DNA from: Kiritimatiellia bacterium
GTDB taxonomy: Bacteria > Verrucomicrobiota > Kiritimatiellia > RFP12 > JAAYLN01
Length of the DNA stretch: 33,553 nt
Assembly: GCA_028718445.1 (NCBI GenBank)
Contig: JAQULY010000005.1
Coordinates: 1-33,553, forward strand
Direction of reading: 5' to 3'
Each line of letters begins with the position of its first letter. Within the stretch, counting starts at the first letter, position 1. Shown here one piece after another: positions 1 to 10,000 of the stretch. The position numbers and the translations under genes are program-made. A model generated the notes under the pieces. It did no database searches. It was not told the origin of the DNA and saw only the letters and a program-made list of their open reading frames with translations.

Positions 1-179
1 CCCTGTTCGAGCCCAGCATGGTGGTCACGGTGATGACCTGCAACAGTCGCTCCGGCACGTTCGCGCAGACCAATTTCCTGAACGACGTGTCGTGCCGGGT
101 GAACTACCTTGGCAACATGATTACGCTGGACCAACTCAATCCCATGCGGATTCGTGGAACATCCATCTCGATCCGGTGA
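1..179 (+). CDS. C-terminal end of an exported beta-solenoid-like protein (5' truncated by window edge)
   Basis: The reading frame is open from base 3 to the TGA at 177-179 and encodes 58 residues. The peptide aligns with the C-terminus of the protein at 18864-20348: both have a VVT-x-MT segment, then SGTFA or NGTFA, then SCRVNY or ECRVNY, then ITLD, and both end in a GTxIxIR-type tail (GTSISIR here, GTVIAIR there). This shows it is the last part of a paralogous exported passenger-type protein. The signal peptide and repeats lie outside the window. Function is unknown. By its paralog it is likely secreted or surface displayed. It precedes a divergent AraC regulator and LamG gene, so the arrangement of a tail-bearing protein near an AraC gene recurs near 17700-20348. 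Confidence 0.75.
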   Translation, partial: LFEPSMVVTVMTCNSRSGTFAQTNFLNDVSCRVNYLGNMITLDQLNPMRIRGTSISIR

Positions 180-889
180 CATGGGAGCGAACAACGCCAG
201 CGCCATGACCTCGCGAAGTCGTCCAGAGAACCTTGGCTTTCGAGAACCCCGATCACCTGCTGTGGCTGACAGGTTCAGACCAGAAGATAGAATATGACTG
301 CGTAGAGGGTACGTGTGTTGAATTGGCGGGGTCAGTCACGGTAACGTCAGAGAAGCCGCAATCAGCACGAATGCGACCGCAGACCGATACGTGCCCAGTG
401 CCGCGCCAACAACGGCAACTCCCCCACCCAAGACTGGTGACGTGACATTCTACATACTCACAACCAGAGGCATACGTACGACGACGGCGAGAGAAGAGGG
501 CCTCGGCGAGCAAAGACATGTGCTTTCATCCCTCGTCAACGAGGGGGAAGAAGTAATCACACAGTCAAGACTTGTGTCAGAGTTGAAATGAGTGCCGAAC
601 CAGCGGGTGGAGCGTGCTATGAGACTTGGACCGGAAAGCCGGCCCATGCTGACGCGCCGTCATCCGGTAGCCCCGATCCGCGCCGTACTTGTCCACGGTG
701 GCGGGGACTGAGTACTTCTTCCGGTTCAGGAGCCGCCTTCGGGACGCCGACGGGCAGCGCCGACACCCTTGGTATGTGACCCGGAGTGCTGTCTGACGGA
801 GTCAGGCGCAGCTCCATTTTCGTCGCGCTCGCATACAACCCAATCGCGCCCCTGTCTCGCTGATGCATGTCTGTCCTATTTGCGGGGTG
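180..889. other. Gene-free stretch with small hairpins
   Basis: No reading frame here has a good ribosome site, family motif or coding character. Short open frames exist on both strands but look like chance GC-rich frames. Two adjacent stem-loops are visible: CCCTCG/CGAGGG around a TCAA loop (530-545), and ACACAGTC paired with GACtTGTGT around AA (559-577, one bulge). Neither is followed by a T-run, so they are not clear terminators. The stretch probably holds decayed sequence between the upstream passenger gene and the end of the AraC gene. Confidence 0.5.
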
Positions 890-2011
890 TTAACCGTCTA
901 CTGATTTTCTCCCCCTCTTTTTCTGTCCATTGCGGGCGACGATTAAGGTGGACGATTCGGACGTGTCCGGAGAACGAAGGAGTCGGTCGTCAACTGACGG
1001 CCGCACACGGCGGCCGCGCTGGATGTGCGTGACGCGGAACAGACTAAGGTTCACACCCGGCGCGAAAAGGTGGTGACAGGATGGCAGACTGAGGTCGCGG
1101 AACGGATCATCGGCGACCCGTCGCGCTCGCCGCGCACGCGTCTCGCCGGGACAGTGCCCGAAGTGCCGTTTGAACATGCGGTTGAAGTGGGAAGGGTCCT
1201 GGAAGCCGGCTTTGGATGCCGCCACTTTGGCTGCGGCGCCGTCGGCCAGCAACTGGTAGGCTTGCCACAGACGCCGGTCAATGCAGTACTGCTTGGGCGT
1301 TTTGCCGAAATGGCGACGAAACTTGCTGATGAAGTGCTGAACGCTCCAGCCCATGTCGCGGGCCAGTTGCCTGACGGTGAGAGGCAACTCCGTTTCCTCT
1401 TCCAGCCGGAGGAGAAGACACTGCCAGTCCGTCAGATGGCAGTCCTGCGACGGTTTGCGGTGGGACACAAGTCCGAACGCCAGCCCGATGAGGTCGAGAA
1501 TGGCGGAGGCTGTTTCGATACGCCATGCGGGACGGAGCTGCAGCAACGACTGGACCATGCGCTCGAACGGTCCGATGAAGCGATTGAGGTCCGGCCCAAC
1601 GTGCAGCACGTGCGGAAGGCTGCCGATCTCTTCCAGATGCGGAATCGTATACTCGAAAGGCGGCGCGGCGGGCTGGAAGATCACTTGGTAGATAGATATT
1701 GCTTCGTTTTCAGACACAGTGTATCCGTTGCGACCAGCGTAGAACGTCACAAGCGAGCCGGGACCGGCAGTACCCACGGCGCCGTCCGAACACCAGAAGC
1801 GCATCTGGCCATGAAGGATCAGATAGATGTTCACGCCGGGAATCCAGATGTCGAAGTCGGATGCGGCCGGATGCACATAGAAGGACGCTAACAAGATGCG
1901 GGGCGTCAGTTGTTGCACATCCAGCGGCTGCCGGGCATGCGGGCCCAGTTCGTCCGATGCGGCCGGCAGTGTCAACGAAGGGTTATCTCGACTCGCAGAA
2001 TTCACTTTCAT
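890..2011 (-). CDS. AraC-family transcriptional regulator
   Basis: A 373-residue protein. The N-terminal half (about 50-130) reads as a cupin-like sugar-sensing domain, with alternating strands around GVNIYLILHGQMRFW and GPGSLVTFYAGRNGYT. The C-terminal double helix-turn-helix spans about 205-291: the first helix pair is at LTVRQLARDMGWSVQHFISK, and the second carries the family's GFQDPSHFNRMFKRHFG motif. The protein continues about 82 basic residues past the usual AraC end, which is odd for the family and may be read-through into former intergenic sequence. The start at 2011 has no clear Shine-Dalgarno sequence, so it may be leaderless or start further in. It diverges from the 2210-16657 hydrolase cluster and is its likely local activator, responding to a sugar released by those enzymes. 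The substrate is unknown. Confidence 0.88.
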   Translation of the reverse strand: MKVNSASRDNPSLTLPAASDELGPHARQPLDVQQLTPRILLASFYVHPAASDFDIWIPGVNIYLILHGQMRFWCSDGAVGTAGPGSLVTFYAGRNGYTVSENEAISIYQVIFQPAAPPFEYTIPHLEEIGSLPHVLHVGPDLNRFIGPFERMVQSLLQLRPAWRIETASAILDLIGLAFGLVSHRKPSQDCHLTDWQCLLLRLEEETELPLTVRQLARDMGWSVQHFISKFRRHFGKTPKQYCIDRRLWQAYQLLADGAAAKVAASKAGFQDPSHFNRMFKRHFGHCPGETRARRARRVADDPFRDLSLPSCHHLFAPGVNLSLFRVTHIQRGRRVRPSVDDRLLRSPDTSESSTLIVARNGQKKRGRKSVDG

Positions 2012-2209
2012 TTAATACCATTGAATCCGAATTTAGATCAACTGTTTGCTGTTGTCCAGCCGTTCATGATAGGAGAAACTGTAATACAGAAGCAGGTGAC
2101 ATATCCAGTCCGGCGCGGTGCCGCGGCGCCAACGTGCGATCCCGAGGTAAGGGTTGTGTCGAACTGGCCTTGCGCAAATCGAACACGAAGAAAGGAGAGG
2201 GACGACGCT
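2012..2209. promoter_or_regulatory. Divergent intergenic control region with palindrome
   Basis: This 198-base gap separates the AraC gene (minus) from the long plus-strand hydrolase cluster, so it must hold both promoters. A perfect 11-base palindrome, CTGTAATACAG, lies at 2079-2089 and is the best candidate operator. A strong ribosome site, AAAGGAGAGGG (2191-2201), sits eight bases before the ATG at 2210. I could not assign convincing -35/-10 pairs on either strand. Confidence 0.4.
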
Positions 2210-3988
2210 ATGACATACTCAATATGCAGTCGGTTGTGGGTGGCGGTTCCGCCGTTCATATCCCTGATCAGGACCAGTGTCCTGGTGACGGCGCTGGCCC
2301 TGTCTGGGACCGAGGCGCGGGCGGAACTGGTCGGATACTGGAACTTCGACGGTAACGTCAACGACGCCAGCGGCAACGGTAACAACGGCACGATCCATGG
2401 CGCGGTTGTTTACACGAACGGCGTGTTTGGCGGCGCCGGCGGCGCGGCCTATTTTGACGGGAACGTCGCCGACTACGTGAGTGTCCCGAATTCGGCGAGT
2501 CTCGGCGCCGCATGGCCGGGCTGTGTTATCTCGTTCTGGTGCAAGAAGACCGGCGGAGGCTTCCCCGTGTCGAAGATCCAGAATGATTCCAAAGCGGGGG
2601 TCGGGCAATGCGCCGACGTTTGGTACTGGTATCATGTTGAGGGTGCTGGCTATAGCAGTATCAGCGCGGGGAACACGATGAACTCCACCTGGCAAAACCT
2701 GGTTCTGCGGTGGGACGGCGCCAATATCACGTCGTACAGGGACGGCGTTCAACTGGATACCGCCCCGGCCCCCACATTCGCCAACAGCACGGACGAACTG
2801 CACATCGGCAAGGACAACCGAGGCGCCCAAAATGAATGTCCCTGCAGCATAGACGAGGTGGCGATCTTCAACACCAACCTCACCGTGGCCGCGTGCAAGG
2901 CGATCTATAACATCGCCGTTTCCAGGCTGAGCTACTCCATGGCCGACATGAGGAAGCTTTTCGCGCTATATGCGGCCGCTGGGGGCACGACAAGCACCAG
3001 TGACGGCAAGACTTGGTCATACGTCGCGAGCGGCCTCCCCGGCCAAGCGGGGCAGCTCACCGAGTCCGTCGGCTATTTCTCCGTGATTCTTTCCGACTCC
3101 GGTTCCGCCGGCGTGCGGGCATATTCCGCCTCCGCTGGACTCGCCGGCTACTGGGACTTCGACGGCACCCTCAACGATGCCAGCGACAATAACAACCACG
3201 GCACCGTTAACGGCACGGTCCCCTATGCGAACGGCGTATTCGGCGGCGCCGACGGCGCGCTGTCGTTTGACGGCAACAGCAACAACTACGTGCGCGTCTC
3301 GAGCTCGGCAAGCCTTAGCGCGGCGTGGCCCGGTTTTGTTGTCTCGTTCTGGGGCAAGACCGGTACAGCCGGCTCGCCCATGGGCAACCACGATGGCACA
3401 AGAGGATTCATGCAGTACGCCTTTAACGCCGACGGTTGGTATTATGGCTATGGGACGGATTATTGCTTCATCTCGGCGGGAGCTAACGGCGACTCTGCCT
3501 GGCACAATCTGGTTTTGCGGTGGGACGGCGCCGAGATCACGTCGTATATGGATGGTGTTCAGCAGGCGAACGCCACTCCGCCGAGTTATGTAAATAGCCA
3601 AAACGATTTGTGTTTCGGCAGAGACAGCCGTTTCGGCGATCCCTTCCCCGGCTACTCAGGCAACCCCTATACCGGCTACGTAGACGACGCCGCGATTTTC
3701 ACCGTGGCCCTGACAACGAACGCGTGCCGGGCGATCTACAATGTCGGCGTCTCCCCGCTGGGCTATTCCATGGGCGACATGATCAAGCTGTTCACACTAT
3801 ATGCGGCCGCTGGGGGCAAGGTGAGCACCAGTGACGGCAGGGAGTGGAAGTACGTGGCCGAGGGTCTCCCCGGCAACGGGGGCGAGCTTGCCGGCTCCAG
3901 TGGCGCCTATTCCGTGATCTTCTCCGACTCGGGATCCGCCGGCGTCCAGCAGTATGCCCACTCCGGAACAGTCATCCTGCTGCTCTGA
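2210..3988 (+). CDS. Exported two-module LamG-domain protein with C-terminal hydrophobic tail
   Basis: A 592-residue protein. The start at 2210 is chosen because AAAGGAGAGGG stands just upstream and a signal peptide follows (hydrophobic core about residues 18-34, cleavage near EARA/E, residue 38). Two concanavalin/LamG modules follow, each opening GYWxFDG and holding FDGN, SFW, WHNLVLRWDG and DEVAIF-type strands, at about 40-240 and 310-520. Each LamG is followed by a similar extra module of about 65 residues with YSM-x-DM-x-KLF, LYAAAGG, STSDG, GLPG and SDSGSAGV. The protein ends GTVILLL, resembling the tails of four other proteins in the window. LamG folds usually bind carbohydrate, so a surface glycan-binding or adhesive role is likely, but no catalytic motif is visible. 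It is the first gene of the cluster. Confidence 0.85.
   Translation: MTYSICSRLWVAVPPFISLIRTSVLVTALALSGTEARAELVGYWNFDGNVNDASGNGNNGTIHGAVVYTNGVFGGAGGAAYFDGNVADYVSVPNSASLGAAWPGCVISFWCKKTGGGFPVSKIQNDSKAGVGQCADVWYWYHVEGAGYSSISAGNTMNSTWQNLVLRWDGANITSYRDGVQLDTAPAPTFANSTDELHIGKDNRGAQNECPCSIDEVAIFNTNLTVAACKAIYNIAVSRLSYSMADMRKLFALYAAAGGTTSTSDGKTWSYVASGLPGQAGQLTESVGYFSVILSDSGSAGVRAYSASAGLAGYWDFDGTLNDASDNNNHGTVNGTVPYANGVFGGADGALSFDGNSNNYVRVSSSASLSAAWPGFVVSFWGKTGTAGSPMGNHDGTRGFMQYAFNADGWYYGYGTDYCFISAGANGDSAWHNLVLRWDGAEITSYMDGVQQANATPPSYVNSQNDLCFGRDSRFGDPFPGYSGNPYTGYVDDAAIFTVALTTNACRAIYNVGVSPLGYSMGDMIKLFTLYAAAGGKVSTSDGREWKYVAEGLPGNGGELAGSSGAYSVIFSDSGSAGVQQYAHSGTVILLL
2324..3970 (+). repeat. Intragenic tandem duplication of a LamG-plus-linker module
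   Basis: Two copies of about 800 bases (2324 to about 3130 and 3137 to about 3970) encode the LamG domain plus its 65-residue partner. Similarity is visible at nucleotide level: the stretch containing TATATGCGGCCGCTGGGGGC occurs in both near 2968 and 3797. That level of identity suggests a fairly recent duplication within the gene. Confidence 0.8.
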
Positions 3989-4001
3989 AGGAACCGGGCT
4001 C

Positions 4002-6905
4002 ATGTCTGAAATAGAATCAGAACCTCAGCAGCCACCGAAATCCACGTGGAAGTTCGTCCGGGAGTTGCGGAGTCCGCTCTGGCGGAAGATCCGCTGGCAG
4101 CCGCGTGCCCTGCGGGTCCATGAAGCCGATCTGAGTCATGGCGTCACGATACGGGCGGGTTTCCAGGACGACTGCGGTCTCCTGGACACCGCCTACCGGG
4201 ATCTGGAGCGGTTCTTGAATGCCGCGGGAATCCGTCACCCCGGCCCTTACTCGATCGTGACGCACCATGTCAGCACTCCCGTGCCAGAAGCCTACCGTCT
4301 GGTCGTTGGACGCGAGGGGTGCGAGATTCTGGCCGGCGACACCGAGGGGATTCGGCGGGCGATGTTCTTCCTCGAGGATGAGATCCTGCGCAGCGGCGGG
4401 CCGTTCCTGCCCCTCGGAACCATCAAACGACGACCGGTGATCCGCACCCGCATCTCCCGTTGTTACTTCAGCACCCCTTACGGCGCCCTGACGGATGATG
4501 TCAGCTATTATCCGGAAGAGTACCTCAACCGGCTGGCGCATGAGGGTGTGAACGGACTCTGGTTGGGGATTACCTTCAGCAGGAACTGCCGTTCCACCGT
4601 GATTCCGGAGCACGGGCGCGAGCCGGATGTCACCCCGCGCATCCACATGCTCCGCCGGATCGTCGAGCGTTGCGCCCGCTATGGGATCAAGATTTACCTG
4701 TTCGGCATCGAGCCGCACCACATTCTGGCGGATAGTGCGGTGGCCAAAGCGCATCCGGAATTGCTTGGCCACAAGATGGGGTTTCATGAGGCTGATACAT
4801 TTCACTATTTCTGCACCAGCAACCCGACGGCGCAGGCCTACCTGGAGGAGGTCACGCGCAACCTGTTCACAGATGTGCCCGGACTTGGCGGCTTGATCAA
4901 CATCAGCGTCGGAGAGGGCGGTACGCACTGCTACTCCGGTTGGCCGGACCACATCGCCTGTCCGCGTTGTGCCTCGCGCCGGCCGCGAGACGTGCTGAAC
5001 GACACCATGGCCGCCATGGAACGCGGGATGCACGCCGCCAGCCCTGATGCCGAACTCATTTCCTGGCCTTACACCCAATACGTGGACTGGGGCCAGGCAC
5101 TGACGGTGGACTCCGCGGGACATCTTCCCAAGGGTGTCTGTCTTCTGCACAACTTCGAGTCTGCCGGCGAGGCCAGCCAGTGTGGCCACCGGCAGGCCCT
5201 GTGGGACTACTGGCTGTCGTGGGCCGGACCGAGCAAGCTTTTCCGCGATTGCGCCCGGGCGGCGGTCAAGCGCGGCAACCGCATGTTCGCCAAACTGCAG
5301 GTGGGCAACAGTCACGAGGTGGCCACAGCGCCATTTGTGCCGGCGCCGGGCCAGCTCTATCGAAAGTACCGGGCCATGCACGCCTTGGGCGTGAGCGGGG
5401 TCATGCAGTGCTGGGACTTCGGCAACTACCCTGGCGTCATGACCCGAGCCGCGGGTGAACTGGCGTTCGCGCCCTTGCCGAAGAGCGAGGATGCGTTTCT
5501 TCGGAGATTAGCGCGACGCGATTGGGGACAGGACGCGGACATCGTGGCGCGAGCGTGGACACTGTTCCAGCGCGGATACAGTCACTTCCCGATGAACCAT
5601 GTGTTCGGTTGGCTGGGCCCCGCCCATGATGCGCCGGCGTGGCCGTTGCATCTGGAACCGGCCGATCGCGTGATTGCCCCCACCTACGCGTTGTGGCCGG
5701 AGTCCAGCGGCGACCGGATTGGAGAATGTTTCGCCCACACGCACACACTCGCCGAAGTCTTGTCTCTCTGCCGGCGGATGGCCGACGACTGGAATCGCGG
5801 CGTGGTCATCTTGAAGAGACTCCTGCCGCGCTACCGGCACGACCGGGACCGCCGTCTGGACATCGGAGTGGCCGTGGCGTTGGGAATACAATTCGAAAGC
5901 GCCTACCACATACTGCGTTTCTATGCCCTGCGGGAAGATCTCCCCCACCAATCCCGCGTCCGCCAACTGGCGACCCTCAAGCGCATGCGGGCGCTCGTCA
6001 AACGGGAGATAGCGCGGGACGTGGAACTGCTGGAGCTGTGCCGAGCCGATTCGCGCCTTGGATTTCATTCGTCGGTGAAAGGCTACAAGTACTTCCCGGC
6101 CAAGATCCGCTGGCGCAAACGGCAGTTGGAGTATTTGCGGAGGGACGAGTTTCCGCGTGTGGAGTCGCAGGTCCGGCGGAGCATCCCGCTCTGGCCTGAA
6201 TATACCGGTCGTAAACCCACCGGCAGCCTTTACCGGTGCCGGCGAGTGGCCGCGCCGCCGGCCATGGCCGGCAAAGTCCGCGACCCGGTTTGGGCTGGCT
6301 TGGAGGAGGCTGAACTGACATTCAGGAAGGTGTGGAAGGAGCGCAACGCAGGTGACGTGTCCGCCGAATCGCGCACGACTTGGCGGGCGTGTTACGACCG
6401 CCACGCCCTCTACATTGGCGTCAACTGTCCTCTTGAAGACGGTGTCACCGCCCATCCCCATGTGCGCAAGGTCATACCGAGGAACATCAACACGAATGTG
6501 GCCAGTCTGGGGATGGTGGAAGACGATCCGGAGCGCAACGACATCGTGCGCGTGCTGATTGAACCCAGGCGGCTGTGGCCCAACCAGTGTTACGAAGTCG
6601 CGGCTGACGGCACCCGGTATGACCCCGTCTACCCGGTGCCCGAAGGCCCGCATCGGAAGGCGTGGAGCGTGGTGACACATCGTGACCCAACCGGCTGGTT
6701 TGCCACCTTCCGTATCCCCTGGATCTGCCTGTGCGACGACGCGTCACGGCGCCGGCCCATTCGGATCGATGTGGAACGGACCGTGAACGGCAAGGCGGGA
6801 ATCGTCACCCACAGTTGGATGGAACGGCATCCGTTGCGTCATCGCCTGGTGTTCTTGACTGCCAACCCGGCCGATCTGGGCTGGCTGATCTTCAGCGGCG
6901 CATGA
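4002..6905 (+). CDS. Putative glycoside hydrolase (GH20/GH67-like N-domain, TIM-barrel, C-terminal CBM9-like domain)
   Basis: A 967-residue protein starting at the ATG at 4002, with GAAGGA upstream and only 13 bases after the previous stop. Residues 1-145 look like the zincin-like accessory domain that precedes the barrel in GH20 and GH67 enzymes; AGDTEGIRRAMFFLEDEIL is the hallmark helix. Residues about 146-500 form the presumed barrel, with SVGEGGTHC (Glu 305 a candidate catalytic residue) and a CPRC pair at 320-323 recalling DUF4838-type proteins. Residues about 745-967 resemble CBM9-like beta-sandwich domains (DPVWAGLEEAELT, later WFATFRIPW). No signal peptide is visible, so it is probably cytoplasmic or periplasmic by another route. 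The exact activity cannot be read from sequence; hexosaminidase or glucuronidase-like action are options. Confidence 0.7.
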   Translation: MSEIESEPQQPPKSTWKFVRELRSPLWRKIRWQPRALRVHEADLSHGVTIRAGFQDDCGLLDTAYRDLERFLNAAGIRHPGPYSIVTHHVSTPVPEAYRLVVGREGCEILAGDTEGIRRAMFFLEDEILRSGGPFLPLGTIKRRPVIRTRISRCYFSTPYGALTDDVSYYPEEYLNRLAHEGVNGLWLGITFSRNCRSTVIPEHGREPDVTPRIHMLRRIVERCARYGIKIYLFGIEPHHILADSAVAKAHPELLGHKMGFHEADTFHYFCTSNPTAQAYLEEVTRNLFTDVPGLGGLINISVGEGGTHCYSGWPDHIACPRCASRRPRDVLNDTMAAMERGMHAASPDAELISWPYTQYVDWGQALTVDSAGHLPKGVCLLHNFESAGEASQCGHRQALWDYWLSWAGPSKLFRDCARAAVKRGNRMFAKLQVGNSHEVATAPFVPAPGQLYRKYRAMHALGVSGVMQCWDFGNYPGVMTRAAGELAFAPLPKSEDAFLRRLARRDWGQDADIVARAWTLFQRGYSHFPMNHVFGWLGPAHDAPAWPLHLEPADRVIAPTYALWPESSGDRIGECFAHTHTLAEVLSLCRRMADDWNRGVVILKRLLPRYRHDRDRRLDIGVAVALGIQFESAYHILRFYALREDLPHQSRVRQLATLKRMRALVKREIARDVELLELCRADSRLGFHSSVKGYKYFPAKIRWRKRQLEYLRRDEFPRVESQVRRSIPLWPEYTGRKPTGSLYRCRRVAAPPAMAGKVRDPVWAGLEEAELTFRKVWKERNAGDVSAESRTTWRACYDRHALYIGVNCPLEDGVTAHPHVRKVIPRNINTNVASLGMVEDDPERNDIVRVLIEPRRLWPNQCYEVAADGTRYDPVYPVPEGPHRKAWSVVTHRDPTGWFATFRIPWICLCDDASRRRPIRIDVERTVNGKAGIVTHSWMERHPLRHRLVFLTANPADLGWLIFSGA

Positions 6906-7069
6906 CAGGAGAGTCTTCACACAACGGGGTGGAACTGAAGAATATCCAAAGAGTAGATCGAAAACCGTTTCCAGCGAGATGCCTTAACGACGCAAAGGAT
7001 GTGTTGGAAAGAGCACATCAGTCTCAAGACTATTCCCGGCGAAGACACACAGCGAAAGAGGATGACCCC

Positions 7070-10000
7070 ATGCGCACGATACAAAACATAGCTCTGGTCG
7101 GAATTGTCCTTGTCGCCACTCGCCTCATGGTGGTGTCCTCCACGTTGGCCGCGGACCCGCCGCCGCAGGTCTCCATTCCTGAAATGGTGCAGGCTCCGAA
7201 GCTGGATGGAGTGATTGAAACGGGGGAGTGGCAGGATGCCGTCGGCAACTACGGGTTTGCCAACGTCAACGGCGCCATGCGCCTCAATGATCGTGAAGCC
7301 CGTTTCTGGGTGGGGCGTAAGGGCGAGACGCTGTATATCGCGATCCAGACCGAGACGCCGCCCGGCGATAGCGTTCTAATCCGCACTCAGCCGGACGCCA
7401 CACGCGACATCCCCGAGGCGTTCTACGATGACAACATCGAGCTGGTTCTGGATCCCAACCGCGGGCGTACATCCGGCGACCGCACATTTTACCATATCAT
7501 CTCTAGCGCCAATGGCGCCATGCACGACTGGTCCGTTGATCCGGATAACAAGGCCAATCCGAAAAGCACCGTATGGCGTCTGCCAGAATGGACGATGACC
7601 AACACCGTGCACGACGGGTCGTGGGACATCGAGCTGGCCATTCCATTTCCGGCGCTTGGCGCGCATCAATCCGATCTGGCCACGCCGTGGGGCATGCGAA
7701 TTGCCCGCAATTGGCAGCGCCCGTTCCAGCAGTCGCAATGGGAGTCGGTCGGGGGGGACTACGACGCTCAGAGCACGATGCCCGTGGTGGTCTGGGATGA
7801 CACGGCGCCGGTGACGCAGGTACTGTCGCTGTATGACCGCGACAAGTCGCTGATCCGGGTGAACCTCCGTAATCCGCACGCCGCTCCCCTGGACGTGGCC
7901 GTCTACATGCAGGATGCCTGGCACTCGGACCAACTCCAGGTGCTCAAGAAGACGATCACGCTGGAGCCCAACACGGAACAAGTGCTGGAACTGACCTCGC
8001 CGGACGGCGGACCGGGCGGCGATCACCGGACCATCATCAATCTCACCAGTCCGGACGGCAAGAAGACGTACTATTTCCGGGACTTCAAATGGAACCTGCA
8101 CCGGGCCCATGACGCCTGGCAGGTCGCCAAGCGCGAGAGCAAGAAGGTGGATCTCAAGTTCAAGTTCTATCCGTCCTACAACAAGATTCGGGTATGGGTG
8201 AACGCGAAGGGTCTGGATAAGGCCCGGGTTACCGGGGCGTCGGCGGAAGCGCTCAAGCTGGAAGGGACGGAGCGGAAGGCTGGGAAACGCTACTGGCACG
8301 GCAGACTGGAATTCAAGGATGGGATATCGGAGACGATCGCGGAGATTCCTGAGTTGCCCGATGGCGACTACCGGCTGATGGTCAAGTTGGAGGGAGAGAA
8401 CGTATCGCCAGAACCACTGGTTCAGGACTTCATCCGCAGACACTTCGAGTGGGAGCACAACAAGTTGGGCATCAGCGACAAGGTCATCCCGCCGTTCACG
8501 CCGCTGAAGGCCAGGGGAGCAACCGTCCAGTGTGTGCTGCGCGAAATGACTCATGGGGACGCGGGGCTCTGGGACAAGGTCGTGAGCCAGGACAAGGACA
8601 TCCTGGCTGGTCCGATGCGGTGGGAAGTCGAGATGACTGACGGCTCCAAGCCGGCCATCAAGGGCGCCGGATGGAAAGCGGTCTCGCGGAGAGAAACCGA
8701 AGTGGTGGGGCGGACGAAATGGCAGGCGGGGGCGCTAAGAGCCGATCTGGAGACCCGCTATGACTATGACGGTATGATGAAGTGTACGCTTACGCTGAAG
8801 CCCTGCGAGACCGCCGTCAACGGGCTGACCCTCAAGATGCCGGTGGACGATGGGCGGGCCGGGTTCATGCACGCTTGCGGCGATCACCTGCGGCAAAACT
8901 ACGCCGGCCAGACTCCGACGGGCAGCGGCCGGGTCTGGGACAGCTCGAAGGGGAACAAGACCGAGATTGTGGGCACGTTCTATCCGTATATCTGGCTTGG
9001 CGACGGCGAGCGCGGCCTCTGCTGGTTCGCGGATACGGACCGCGACTGGGTCCTCGATGACAAGACGCCGGTGATTGACCTCGTCCGGGAAGGGAAGACC
9101 CTTTGGCTGAACGTTCATTTCATCACCAGGCCGGCGCATCTCGTTCGCGAGCACAAGATTGTCTTCGGTCTGCAGGCAACGCCCACCAAACCGATGCCGG
9201 ATGGCTGGCGACGCTGGACCTTTGGAGGCACAATCCCGGGAGCTCGGCCGGTGGCCCTTCTGGGAGCATCCTACTATTGGGGCAACACCCTGGGTTGCGA
9301 CAGCATGCCATACCCCTTCGAAAAAGACTTCACCTTCTTCAGGGAGATGAAGCGGTTACGGGAAACCGGCCAGACCGACGCCCGGACCGCGGAGTTCCTC
9401 GAGAATTGGATGAAAAGGATCGCGGCGGCCTATCATGCACCGGAAGGTTCCGCGAACTACGAAGATATCCGGGTGCACGTGAATGCCGGAATGAGCATGT
9501 CCGCCGGCACCGCCTGGAAAGACGGTGTGCGCCTGGTCCCCTACACCAACGCGCGGGGCGTCGCTTTCCGTGACGAGGAGTTTGCCACGTTCCAGGATGA
9601 ATGGCTGAACTACTCCTTCTTCAACCGCGAATGGGACCCGAACGTCTTTGGCAACGGTGTCGCATACGACGTTACCCCCACAACCAGCATGATTGAGTGT
9701 CTGCTTTGGTATTACCAGGAGATGCTGACATGCCTGGACGGCGTGTACTGGGACAACACGTTCCTGGCTGCGCGTCAGGACCCGGTTGTGGGGGATGGGA
9801 CCTGGACGGACGACAGGGGCCGGGTGCATCCCGGCCTGGGGCTCTTTGCCCTGCGGGAACTGGTCAAGCGGACGGCTGTTTTCTTCGCAGAGGAAGAGAG
9901 GAAGCTGCCGCAAAACCGAAAGCCGCTGGTCATAATGGCCCACATGACCAACACGGAACTCGTGCCGGTGCTCTCCTTTCTCAATTGCACGTACGACTGG

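Noticed and set aside
552-563. GTAATCACACAG shared with the GntR/LacI-type regulator at about 25892
   Set aside because: Only 12 bases match and neither flank aligns, unlike the real remnant at 27681-27790.
600-780. Minus-strand translation with a GCRRCP and NRKKYSV stretch that faintly recalls zinc-ribbon parts of transposases
   Set aside because: Too short and too degenerate, with no terminal repeats or other transposase motifs nearby.
1025-1891. Plus-strand open frame of 288 codons opposite the AraC gene
   Set aside because: The minus-strand frame carries clear AraC helix-turn-helix motifs; this one has no recognisable features and begins without a ribosome site.
3965-3988. PEP-CTERM or LPXTG sorting signal at the ends of the exported proteins
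   Set aside because: No PEP or LPXTG box, no transmembrane helix and no basic cluster; the tails are only about seven residues.
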